A DNA stretch of 32,627 nucleotides from Thermomucor indicae-seudaticae (taxonomy: Eukaryota; Mucoromycota; Mucoromycetes; Mucorales; Lichtheimiaceae). The stretch lies in assembly GCA_000787465.1 (NCBI GenBank), contig JSYX01000396.1, forward strand, positions 1-32,627. Direction: 5' to 3'. The notes beneath the pieces are model-generated. The model saw only the letters and a list, made by a program, of their open reading frames with translations. It did not search any database and had not been told where the DNA came from. The translations under genes were made by a program, and so were the position numbers. Positions 12,801 to 23,174 of the stretch are shown here, piece after piece (positions within the stretch are counted from its first letter, which is position 1; every line of letters starts with the position of its first letter).

Positions 12801-15339
12801 TCCAACTCTGCAGCGCACGACGTGACACAGAGGTCAATGCGCATTGGTGATACGTAACACGCCGAAAACGCCACATAATCCCTCGGACTGCGCTTTATGA
12901 TAAGTTCATCCAGAATCTTATTAGAAATGCCGGGATTGCCACCTGCCTTACTGGCCAAAAGCCTTTCAGTTTACCGTGCCAGACGCTACAGGTCGGTGAT
13001 ATCTGACGGATTAACACGCTTTCCTCAAATGTCGAATCCCCTATAAACAAAAGCCGGGCGGTTGGTCCACTCAAGATCTAATTTTGCCCGCCATTACTTA
13101 CAGATCTTTCTTGCAGCGACACAGTTCACCACAGCTGCAACGTCATAGATACTACAATCCTTCCATTGAGATTCGCTCAGCAAGGCGCCAGTCGGATGAC
13201 CCGATACACCGAGCTTTTTAATGGACACAAATTGATTGTTAGGCTCAGGAGACTGGACACTTATCCAACCACTACATCGCAAGAGGCTCTCAAAATAGTC
13301 ATGCGTTTTCCGCACTGGCATAGGATCCGAAACTGGCACAAGTGGATACTTTTGCAAATTCTCCAAAGAGCCCTTTACTAAGCTTTTAGCACCAGATCGA
13401 ACGTGAGCATATTATTCACAAGACAGGGATGTGGGACCACTTGCCTCGATGGTTGGAGAGTGATAGATGGTTCACCGGTCTTGCTCGAATCATTGCTGCT
13501 ACTCTCATTCTGTCCGGCTTGCACCTCGTCCGGTTCCATATGGCTACCAAACACGTCTTTGTCCCGACTGCTGTCTATGGAATCGCCTGTGCTTCTGTCG
13601 CTGTCGCTACTATAGCTGCTATCCATACTTTCTCTTTCCCGTTCATGCCAGCATTGAACATTCCGAGATCTGTACGGCCACTCTTTCCCATTCACAAAAA
13701 CGCCAAGTCTGTCATCCTCGCTCGCCCTCGGCTGGATCGTGAGCTCTATCCGAAAACCCTCGGGTATTTCATCCGTCTCGCCGACATCACAACAACCTAT
13801 TTCCTCTGTCAGATACTGCAGGAACTGGATCGGCTCCTGCATATAGATATATTGTGGCCGGTCACCATCATCGTCATATCGTCTTTCATAATATCGAATG
13901 CACAAGTGAGCAAAACGGTCAGTCATATTCGCAGATACAGGTCTTGACTGGCCATCCAAGGTAATGTTCACATTAACATCTACAGGCCCGTTCGCTGCCC
14001 ACACTTTACCATCCAGCTCCACAATTGTACATGATTCTTTTTCTTCATCTGTGTCCATATACATATCGGTCGATTCCGCGTATGCACTAAGATCGTACGA
14101 CGCATCCCTACCGGCGGAAGATGCCTGTAACGAGTGATCTAGGGCCTCGTTCGCGGGCGAGCACCTTGCACCTTGTGGATGAACTGCTTTCGGTGATCGA
14201 GAGGCCGGATAGGTGGAAAACGATTTGTGTGGAAGCAATGCTGACGATGCCATAAAACTATGCTTTCGATGTCGGAAGGACGATGAAATCTGCAATGGTG
14301 AGGCTGCCAACCGCTCATACTCCAAAGATGTGCTCTGCCAGCGTCCATGCATGTAAGGATGTCTCCGTTCTTTACGGGACCCTGAAATCTCGATGCTATC
14401 CACAGCTGACGACAATGATAGCTTACTGGCAGACAGGTCCTCGCTTGTGCTGCAATGACCTGTCATCTTCCATTTCCGTTTCTCGGGATCATAATCTATC
14501 GTTTCTACTGTCAAATTGGGATCTCGCTGTATGATACAGGGCGGTGATCCATGAAGACCCAGAAGCGACAGAGGTCCTGTGATCAAGGTGGCCATGTATT
14601 TTAGTAAGGTGTCCATTTCCGGTGCTGCCACCTCTGAGCAATGTCGATAGTAGAGGATGATGCGCGTATCGACACTTGGGTCGTCAGCTGGTGACAGTTC
14701 GATGTTGTAAACCCGTATGTTCAGACAGGATGATGTAGAGATATGACGAACGCATTTGGATTTTCGAGCGACTGTCTTTTCGATCACTGTACAAGGATCC
14801 CTGCCACTTTGAGCCAGTTAGAGTTTGTACCGAGTATGCAAGTCAAGGAAGACCCCGTACATTGGACTGCTATCCGTCGGTGTATAGCAAATGATGCGTG
14901 TTCTTGATGACAATCGATCTACTACCTGGGCATCCCGGACAGCCTGATTCCCTATAAGACCCAGACCGTCTACCCATTAGATGCCGTCATACAGTGGTTT
15001 TCAATCACTCACACAAGCTAGCAAGACGGTTCGTCTCGAATAATGCCCGCCAGCTATTGAGCGTCCAAGTACGATCGCCTCTTGTCCAGCGTTCATAAAG
15101 AACTTTGAAAACTAGTTCGTTTTCGGCCGTGCTTTTCTGATACACAATTATCCGGCAAGATCCAGTCAACTGGTGCGTTTCGATTTCCTCCCACGATTGC
15201 TGGACGTCCCTCGTAATCGACTTGTACCACTTTTCTGCCTCATGAAGAGCAGTTTCCAGTCGCTGTACACTACAAGTACACAGTAAGTCTTTATAAGAGA
15301 GCAGCTCCATAGACCATGTCGAACGCACTTTGCATCCAT
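9897..15339 (-). CDS. Triple START-domain protein with C-terminal membrane anchor
   Basis: Minus-strand exons: 15339-15329, 15269-15013, 14969-14831, 14800-13420, 13360-13102, 13040-12947, 12887-11634, 11574-10383, 10334-9897; 5,025 nt in frame, 1,674 residues. Three START-like lipid-binding domains: about 1-225 (RTRIICYTPTDSSPMYG), 597-840 (CSVWHGKLKGFWPV then SPRDYV), and 985-1280 (KSREFYATSCF, LLYVETSIPNF). Each is followed by a beta-rich module with a shared motif: VFVNGKEW (13.68 kb), LLINGELIEV (12.2 kb), IVLNGREIQL (10.55 kb). A hydrophobic segment near residues 1617-1635 and a short tail suggest an ER or other endomembrane anchor, so a role in sterol or lipid transfer is likely. One intron (donor 12946) is GC-AG, and one (14830-14801) is only 30 nt. 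The first exon of 11 nt is inferred; the alternative is ATG at 15310 without it. The exon 4/5 boundary (13420/13360) is tentative. Confidence 0.82.
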
Positions 15340-15959
15340 TACGAAATGAGGGCAATCAAAGCATAAGACAAGTCCCTCCAGAAAAGGCAAGCTGATGTGT
15401 TTAGCGGTTTCACAATTTTTGCGGACTCGATCATGCAAACAGGGCAATCTGTGCCGCGCTCTACAAAGCGTATGACCGCCTTGAGGTTCAAGTTACAAAA
15501 GGAATAGAGATACTGAAGAACTCCCATTCGAAAGTAGGCTGAAAGACAAAGATAAAGGAATGAAACAAGAGACACAATGAGCGCCCAGGCGCTCCTCATA
15601 GGAGGTCTGTGACATGGACGGCAAGACGAGCGGTGTGAACAATACAGACAAAAGCAAACTGACCGAGAGAACCGAGACGGATGCGCAGTTCCGCGAACCA
15701 TAGAGCGAACAATCAATGCGTGGAAATATGGACAACGCCAATGGCGATTAGGAGACAACGACTCTTTATAAGTGCACGGCTATCGATGTGCTTCGAATCA
15801 TACAATGGTTCTCAGTCCCACGCACTACGTATATTGAAACGGATGTATGTAAGCGAAGAACATTTCGAATCTCAACAGCTGATCCAGTTCGGAAGCAAAA
15901 AAACCGGATCCGTCCAAATCAATTTTTGAAAAATTGCTTATTCCTGCAAGTATTCAGAA
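15340..15959. promoter_or_regulatory. Divergent intergenic region, START protein / TPR protein
   Basis: About 620 bases between two divergent start codons. Minus-strand open frames here (15339-15758, 15493-15741) are hydrophobic or Ser-rich with no recognisable family. One of them, around 15340-15530, reads as plausible protein and could be an upstream exon of the START gene, but no splice path was convincing. Otherwise nothing is seen. Confidence 0.35.
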
Positions 15960-17629
15960 ATGAGTGGTGCACGATCACAACGCCGTCCACAAGCCAACGC
16001 GAAAAAGACAAAACAGAAACAGAAGGAACCAGAAACCTTTGATGACTTCATGTCCGGTAAATGAGACATTGCTAGCCTGACGCACGTGAAACTGATCGAT
16101 TGGGTGGAAAAAAGAGGGCATTGAGCTTGAAGAACGAGGAGAACGGTACCGGACAGGCGATCGCGCTCAACGGAGCTACGAGCAAGCAGCCAAAATGTAC
16201 GAAAAGGCCAATGCGCTGAAACCGGAAGACGCAGATTGCCTGTATAACTGGTCAGTAAAGTGGGGGGGGTATCACAAGCAAAGTGGGGAAGCGCTTATTG
16301 CTCCTCTACAGGGGACGCGTACTGTACCTGCTTGTTGGATTTCTGCCCGCTCAAGTTTCACCCGAGCAGAAGCTAGAATTACTGGACCGGTCGATCGAAA
16401 AGTTTCGGGCAGCATTGGTTCGAGAACCCAATCGAACAGATGCTCAGTTCAATCTCGGACAAGCATTGCATTCCCGTTCAGAGATTCTGCAAGAAACCAG
16501 CGATATAGAGAATTCTTATACCCAGTCTGCGGTTGGTAGGTCTTTAGGGGAGGGCGCGACCGCGTAAAGGAGGGAGGAAGCTGAACTTGTGACAAAAAAA
16601 ATAGCCCTTCAGGAAGCCATTTCATTGTTTGAAACGCTCTATGATGCACAGGAAAAGGAGTACAGAGAGCAACGGATGGAAACGAAGAATAATAAGCAGG
16701 AGCAACCCGTGCAAGAGCAACCAGAAGGAGAGGAGGAGGAAGGTTATCAGACTGTGACTCAAGTAGAACCGACGACGGCGTATTCCTTAATTGATACATT
16801 AGTGTGCATGGCCGATGCGATGACAACCATGGCATCGATGCTTGCGTCGTTTAAAACCTCGGTAGATCTGTTCAGCCGAGCACGGTCCAAACTTTCGTTA
16901 GCCGAAAAGTGGTTGTCGGACACCTGTAAAGAAGACAAGGAACACAAGGCGGCGCGTATACAAATTAATCTCAAGGAAGCACAAAACTTTGCGTCCTTGG
17001 CGGAACGCTCATTTTTGGCGACTGCCCAGGTGGATCATGCATTATTTCGACAAGCGATTGACCGGTTAGACGAAATAGTGGATCAGTTTGATCCGCGTAA
17101 TGTGGAAGCGATGTGTGACAAGGGCGATATCTTAGCTTCGTACGCGGAATCGCTTCTGAAGCAAAACTTGGAACCAGAAACGACAGGAAAACAAGTGTGG
17201 CAGATCTATGCTCAAGCAGACAAATCGTTCAAGGCTGCCTTGAATATCGAACCGAAAACGCTGAATATACTCAACAAGTTGGGTGACCTTAGTATGGCGC
17301 GGGCAAAGCTACCGATCCCGGTAGCAGAGCGCAACAAAGTCCAGCTACTCAAGAATGCGGAATTCTATTATAAACAAGCTGTAGAGATAAACCGAGAGGT
17401 GCTGAAAAGCGGATGGATCGGTTGGGCGTTCAGTGCCTGGGCGCTGGAGGAATGGGCCCAGATCAATGGTAAAAAGGACGAATCGGCCAAGATCATGCGG
17501 TCTTGGATCCGACGAGGAGGAAGCGCTGAGATGTTCGGAGATATTACCGAGGATGGTGAAACCTTGGATCCCGACTTTATCACTTGGATCAACGATTCAG
17601 TTTTCGAGCAAGAGGATGATGATGAATAG
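15960..17629 (+). CDS. Tetratricopeptide repeat (TPR) protein
   Basis: Four exons: 15960-16056, 16115-16250, 16312-16535, 16605-17629, giving 493 residues in frame. The N-terminus is a Lys/Gln-rich tail (KKTKQKQKEPETFDDFM). TPR-like helix pairs follow: AAKMYEKANALKPEDADCLY and FRAALVREPNRTDAQFNLG in the first third, then RLDEIVDQFDPRNVEAMCDKG and KSFKAALNIEPKTLNILNKLG in the second half, with characteristic Pro and small residues at turn positions. A Glu/Gln-rich low-complexity stretch separates the halves, and the C-terminus is acidic (EQEDDDE). No signal peptide or membrane segment, so probably cytosolic or nuclear. The family was not recognised beyond the repeat; TPR proteins usually act as scaffolds. 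All three introns have GT-AG ends. The first ATG was chosen because it opens the spliced frame. Confidence 0.8.
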
Positions 17630-17754
17630 ATAATCTCTAATTGTACAGTAAAAACGGAATTTTTGGCGGGTGTCTACAGGCGAGGTTGGCGGATCCTAAT
17701 TAGGAGCACTTGCTCAAAAAAAAGATTGACGGAATTTTTGATCTTTTGGCGGCT

Positions 17755-18345
17755 TCATATGAGTTCCTTGGCGTGCTCCAAGGATTCAATCGCCTTGTTG
17801 CGTGGTACATAATTACTTTCGTACCATAGATCGTCCCGTGAGTCCCGCGCCACTGCAGAGAAACTGCTTCCAGGTACTCTTCAACCAAGGTTGCCTTCTG
17901 ATGGCCGCATTGATTCGTCCTTCCTGATATCGTTCAGCATATCTCCCTTTGATGCTGACGCGGGCTTCTCCTCCCCAAGTATCCAATCGGTAGCATCATT
18001 GGAATCGGCATTGTGCTGGAAAATCTGTCCAAATTGTATAAATGGTCAATTTTACTCTTTCGCTTCCTAGATTACACTGCTTTACCTAAGCGACTCAAAG
18101 TCTGCTTCATAGAGAAACGCTCCATCCCACAGATTGGACATGCCATTAATGCGATACCAATGTTCCTTTTGCTTCTTTCTGTCAAGCTTTTTGAATTCCC
18201 ATAGATTCATTCTACGGTCAAGTTTAAATTTTCGATCAAGTGCACTGCAAAACAGACCATACTTACATGCTACAGATGGCACTTGGAATATATCGAATTC
18301 CTGCTTCTGGCTTCCAATTTTGGCACATTTCCAGCCACAGATCAT
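17755..18345 (-). CDS. Unrecognised spliced gene
   Basis: Coding character is clear in pieces. One exon runs from an ATG near 18345 to about 18086 (WEFKKLDRKKQKEHWYRING then SNLWDGAFLYEADFESL), a middle segment near 18000-17885 reads NDATDWILGEEKPASASKGD, and the last exon ends at 17755 with DDLWYESNYVPRNKAIESLE. The segments lie in different frames or are broken by a stop, so short introns are needed; one between the middle and last segment may be only about 33 nt. I do not recognise the family. The protein would be hydrophilic, rich in aromatic and charged residues. Its possible start lies seven bases after the stop of the upstream gene on the same strand, so the two could also be one gene with an intron I did not resolve. 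Confidence 0.4.
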
Positions 18346-18352
18346 GTAGTGC

Positions 18353-19247
18353 CTATTCAGATTGGCACTTCGCAATCGCATCAACATAATTTTGCTCTAA
18401 TACTGTGAGCGCTCCAGCGAGCGAACAATGCGACGCGTAGGATTGTATGCGTTGTACCAAGCTATGCTCCGATTTCCCAGGCTGATACACAATCAAGCTG
18501 TTGCATGCGATGATACATTAAGTATCCCGGCTTACCGCCACCTAAGATTTTAACTTACTTGATCCGACCGGGCTGCCGAGACAGCACATCCTTTAGATCC
18601 AAACAGGCTCGGTCAAGGCTGACGACCGCTTGATCGCTGCTCTGTCGTTTCCGTTCTGGCGTCTCTGCTGACAGCTAGCGCCCGCTTTGTTTTCACCTCA
18701 AAGGTACGTATGATAAGATCGCGAACAACCGGCAGTGCGTCTATAATGTCATTAGCTATTATACGGATATCGTCGTTCTCTGCTGACGCTTGGTCTTTCA
18801 TTACTCCTTCGTAGATCTTCACAAAAAGCTGAGTATCTAGCTCTGAGCTGGCCATTTCGAACTGGTTGCATAGGCGTCGTGGGAGCTCCAAGGTATTCCA
18901 CACTTCCGGTAGTGTGTCTTCCAGGTAACGATTGATAAATGCGCGGACGCTTGTTGCTACAGTCGCACCCCGCTTATCGCAACCGCGCCTATTGCAACCG
19001 AGTTTCAGGAATCCCTGAAAATATATAAAGCCAATGCAACTTCCCGGCCTTCCGCAATTTGCAACACCGTTAGCTCCATGTTGCAATAGCTCGGTATGCA
19101 GTTTCAGAGGTACACAGCGTCCATAGGCATCGAACATATTTGCGGTGCTGCTGCGAATGTATGTTGCCGGAATGGCAAAACGATTCACCACAATGTCTGT
19201 CAACGTGATATCGCTTTTCGCAATTCAGCAGCATCAAGTTGCGCCAT
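18353..19247 (-). CDS. Unrecognised helical protein, possibly kinetochore Nsl1/Mis14-like
   Basis: The last three exons are well supported: about 18960-18708 (FINRYLEDTLPEVWNTLELP onward), 18667-18559 (SSDQAVVSLDRACLDLKDVL), and 18497-18353 (SLVQRIQSYASHCSLAGALT, ending AKCQSE). Their phases join through introns 18707-18668 (40 nt) and 18558-18498. The 5' end is unclear: an ATG at 19247 opens a short frame (MAQLDAAELRKAIS), with 19204-18961 mostly intron-like. The protein is almost entirely helical, hydrophilic and heptad-like, with no signal or membrane segment. The layout (helical N-terminus followed by a coiled region around an LDRACLDLKDVLSRQPGRI stretch) faintly recalls Nsl1/Mis14 of the Mis12 complex, but this is a weak resemblance and I would not name it on that basis. 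Confidence 0.5.
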
Positions 19248-20089
19248 TCGCACCGCTAGCGTACAAATACTGTGTGGAAGTCTGTGATGAAGTTGTGAGA
19301 CGCTGAAACTGATTATGAACACGTAATGTCCTCTGGCGCAGAGAAAAAAGTGGAAAGAAGGATATGGTCAGAAAAGGGCAAAGTTCAAGATGAAAAGAAG
19401 TTGCCGTCTTTCAATTCTTAAATGCCTCTTTTGCATGGCCGGATGGTCTTTCCTGTGGTTTTCATTGTTGTTCTATTATTGCTAATAGCAGATCGTTTTA
19501 GGAAATGGTTAGGAGCACCTGACTATATGAATGCCTTCATGGAAAATAAGGTCCGAGGGATTGGGACATGTGTGCTTCTTCGCCGATGCTCAAATCAAGG
19601 ATGGGGCTTGTGGAATAGTTGATGGATACAAGATCAGAAACTAAAACAGCGGCCACCTCACTCCATTGCAACAAATTTCTAGGAATCGAGCCGTTGCATT
19701 AGGCGGTGTCTCACTGTAAAGCAATTCTTCCTTTCTTGAGTGTAGTACTTGCAAGCACACAACCACAAAAGTGCTTCATACCAGATGCTCAGTTTCCTGC
19801 TTCGTCGCTCGACCAATTCCGAGCAAAGTCTGTGTAACCTTACGTGGGAACGGGTTGTACAACAATGGAACCCGAATCACTTCATGCCGTGATTTTTATC
19901 TCAGATCAAGGCACCCACGCTGCAAAACAGTTTTGTTGGGCTGTGCAACATGTCGATCATTGTCTGATAGGGAAAAAAGGGCAAATGTATTAAGGAACAC
20001 AAACTAGAAATAGACTACTACAAGAAATTAAGTATAGGCAGGGCAAAGAAAAAGATATAGACAATTACAAGTTTCGGAGGACAGGGAAT
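19248..20089. other. Intergenic region with a small membrane-like open frame
   Basis: No supported gene. A plus-strand frame at 19422-19622 (66 codons) starts with a strongly hydrophobic stretch, FPVVFIVVLLLLIADRF, that could be a signal anchor, but it has no other support. A second plus frame at 19771-20007 looks random. The region should hold the 5' end of the helical gene and the 3' UTR of the transporter gene. Confidence 0.3.
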
Positions 20090-20847
20090 TTAGTGGTGGT
20101 GTTTGCGAAGAAGACCAACCGGAAGCTGGAAGTAAGAGGATTCCTTCGTCAGCAGACCGGAGAGAGCATTGTACCAAGCGATGATGGCCGTAACGACGCC
20201 GAAGGCACCGCCTGCAACCTGGGTTGGGATGCTGCTGTTGTACTTGGCAGCGGCGAGCAGGACAAAAGTGATGAACAAGAAAAAGAACAGAAGGACCATG
20301 CCGACCGATGAGCGATGTGAAGCGATGAGAAGCAGTGCCGTCATGATAGCCCAAGCGATGAGGTAGATAGTCAACGACCGATCGAGAGCACCAGTGTCAT
20401 CTCCGTAAGCGTTAAGAATACCAGTACCAGGCAGGAAAATCACAGCGTAAGACAACCAGAAACCACCATAGCTTGAGAAGGCGGTGGCACCAAAGGTATT
20501 GCCAGTGGCGAATTCCCACATACCGGCAAGAATCTATACACAGATATATTCATGAGCATACGTTTGCAAAAAAAAAGAAAGCAGGCAATTTAATTTGTTA
20601 CCTGAACAACACCACCGTAAAACAATGCAAGACCGACAACGACGTTGCTGGGACCAGAAGCGTCGACACCAGCGCCACCATTGTGAAGCGAAAGCACAAA
20701 GGTAGTAAGAGCGAAAGCACTCAGACCCAAGGGACCAGGGTTGGCAATAACCCGGTGCTGCGCAACTGCTGGAGGCGTATGAGTAGTGACCTGCACCTTG
20801 GATTCGACGTCGGATGGTTGGTGCTGTTGTTCGACAGAAGAGGACAT
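20090..20847 (-). CDS. Gpr1/Fun34/YaaH (AceTr) family acetate transporter
   Basis: Two exons, 20847-20602 and 20533-20090, giving 229 residues. After a hydrophilic, Gln/Thr-rich N-terminal tail of about 35 residues comes NPGPLGLSAFALTTFVLSL, carrying the family signature (usually NPAPLGL) in the first membrane helix. Further segments include VVVGLALFYGGVVQ, FSSYGGFWLSYAVIFLPGTG, a hydrophobic pair near SVGMVLLFFFLFITFVLLAA, and a last helix ending in YNALSGLLT. This is the hexahelical plasma-membrane family of Ady2/Ato1 and AcpA, which carries acetate and related monocarboxylates or succinate, usually induced on non-fermentable carbon. The Ala-to-Gly change in the motif is mild. The intron 20601-20534 is GT-AG. 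A TATA box lies 63 bp upstream of the ATG, fitting an inducible gene. Confidence 0.9.
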
Positions 20848-20908
20848 CTCTTTATGGGAATCAAGAAGAAAAAGATGCTATTCTCCCTTGCAAAAAATTG
20901 TGGGGTGC

Positions 20909-20914
20909 TTTTAT
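20909..20914 (-). promoter_or_regulatory. TATA box of the acetate-transporter-like gene
   Basis: The minus strand reads GGATATAAAAGC here, 63 bp before the transporter ATG at 20847. It is the clearest TATA element in the window and fits an inducible, strongly expressed transporter gene. Transcription start is inferred only. Confidence 0.5.
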
Positions 20915-23174
20915 ATCCGCAAGTCTGTTGTGTGGTACAAGAGCGAGCGGGGGAAATTTTCGGTTTCTCCACTTTTACTGGTGAAACAAGACCACTCACG
21001 CTTCAGCCCTGGATGAAAGGAAAAAACCCAGCCCTCCAGGACTGTCAAAGAAAGGCGGGGTGTCAAACTTTTTTTGCGTCCCAGACCCGCGGAAGGTCGC
21101 ACAGGATTAGTACCGCTCCGGGACCCAAGCCTTTCCCACCCCCTTTTTGCTGGGCAAAATGCATACGTAACGAGATGAACAGAAAAGTTTCAGATCTAAT
21201 TGGGCAGTCTAGTATTGTTCTCTGTTTCGCTCTCTGATTTTTGCTTACTCAGAAGTGGTTTCATCATAGGAATCCTTCTGTTGTGATGTGTCATGTGGTC
21301 ACACTCGGTTAGGGCTTACATATTTCTAATAGTAGATCTTTGTTTGTTGTGCAATCTAACTTTTAGTGTTTACTCATGCAGCAAATCATAGTGCATTTGT
21401 AAAAAAAAAGAAAATTCAGGGCGCAGTAGACCTCAGCCCCTACCTGCTTTCTCTTGACTATTGGCCATTGCCAATGTTGTTGCAATCAAGTGCACTTGGT
21501 TTGCGCCCAGCGTAAGATGCTCTTCGCGTTGGGTATTTTGCGTCAAAGATCAATTACTTTGGCGCTACTGAGCTTCGCAAACTAAACTAAGTTTGGCGCT
21601 AAGAAACGCACTTGAGTTCGCTTCAACCTTGCAGCGACTTTTCCTTTGTAGGTGCACCCCACTGGCCAAATTTTGGTTCAATGACAGATCCTCGCATTTC
21701 GAATGCAATTACGACAGAAATTAAACTGTGGAAAGACGGCTATGTACGGTGACACCCGAAATCTGCATTGTTGCGATTGCAGAAGTAGTCGATCTTCATA
21801 CTTTGGTCCGGTCCAGACAGAATCATTGCCTGATCCGTACATACTAAGATCACAGCAGAACATACTGAAGTTGACAACGCAGTTTGCATTTACAAGATTG
21901 CGATTTACGTGACATTAGGAAAATGTTTGCGTAGGGCGAAATGCAAAGTTTGCGTCAGGGCAACATATAGTATGCGCAATGGAAGGCAAGGTTTCGCCAT
22001 GGGTTGCCACGGCGATAACCCTGGCGGAAAGGCAGGTGAACGGGCAGACTACCGGTTGTTATCCGCGTCATCGAAATTCTTTTTTTTTTTTTTGCGCCAA
22101 GCAAAAAACACGTTTGCTCGATAGGATGCACTACTCAGTAACGGAATTCATGCAAACGAAATATCCTGCAATGCTTATTATCGTTTTCGGTTGGATAGCG
22201 TTCCAGATTACTTCTCGCGGTCGCGGAAATCGGTGCTTTCATTGGTAATGCATGTTGTAATGTGTGTGTAGTTGGGTCGGGAAAAGCAGCCGATTGGATG
22301 GCAGGAAAAGTAAGAGAAGAGAATTTCTAGATAAGTGATGGGAACTTTTCCTTTATTGCCACTGGTACTTCTTTTATACTTTCGCTATGGATAAACGTTA
22401 TGGAGACGTGTTTCTTAGCTATTGCTCCTAATTTCTTCGTAAACTGAAACGTATCCAATCGACGTTCATGGATTGACAATCGTGGCTTCCGATATCGGGA
22501 TCCACAGGGCGGACCCTGACATCGGGCCTTGAACCATCACTTGACATTATCTATGCGGGTGATAAAGAAGGCAACGACGATATGTTAACGGGCATTCGTA
22601 GTTGTAGTTATCTACCGCATACAAGTTCTGCGTGCGGGATTAATGGTGCTGAGAGAGGTCTCTGCAGTTCAGCATATCCACCAAGTCATTTACGGTTACT
22701 GTCATAATGTCGACAGTCACCCGACACCTCGTCTTTCAAAACGTTTTTTGACCATAAGCGCTCTGGTATGTCACTCATTTCTGCTTGAAATCACTATATG
22801 CACTGTCATACAGCATTCATAATTCAGTAAGTCATCTTCTAGTAAGGATTAGTACGGGGCATATCTCCGGAATTTGGAAAGTATGCACCGATATTCCAGT
22901 GATCTCGTTCTTTGTAATCATCGTCTTTTGTGCCTATTTCGGGCGAATCTGAAGAAATTGTTCAGTCTCAACAGGCTACATTTGAGACGTGTATGTAAGC
23001 TTCCTGAGGGCCCAACCATGACAGCCAAAGAAAGAAAAGAAGACGAAGGCAAATAAATAGACTGATCCCGGGGGAAACGATTTAATAACATATACATAAA
23101 CACTTGGTTCCTCCTTAGCTGAATTTACATTGGCAACTGAGTAATCAATAAATATCTAAACAACAGAAGTCTTA
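20915..23174. other. Long noncoding stretch with no supportable gene
   Basis: About 2.2 kb. The right part of the transporter promoter lies at 20915-21200. Short copies of TTTGGCGCTA occur at about 21558 and 21591, with a related TTTGCGCCAAGC near 22092 after a run of T (22080-22093). An ATG-less open frame at 22480-22708 (plus) reads as about 76 codons and may be a decayed exon. Plus frames at 20473-21237 and 22874-23056 lack family features. No transposon ends or RNA gene were recognised. Confidence 0.4.

Noticed and set aside
13429..13947. Plus-strand open frame of 172 codons with hydrophobic stretches
   Set aside because: Antisense of the START gene's large exon, whose minus-strand frame is supported by domain motifs and exact splice phase.
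16410..16430. tRNA B-box-like GGTTCGA sequence
   Set aside because: Spacing after the core does not fit a B box, no A box or cloverleaf is near, and it lies inside a well-supported TPR exon.
20473..21237. Plus-strand open frame of 254 codons
   Set aside because: It crosses the transporter's first exon, intron and promoter in antisense and shows no domain or coherent composition.
22480..22708. Open stretch without ATG reading about 76 codons, including a Cys/Ser-rich part
   Set aside because: No start, no splice partner and no recognisable family; kept only as a hint of a decayed exon.
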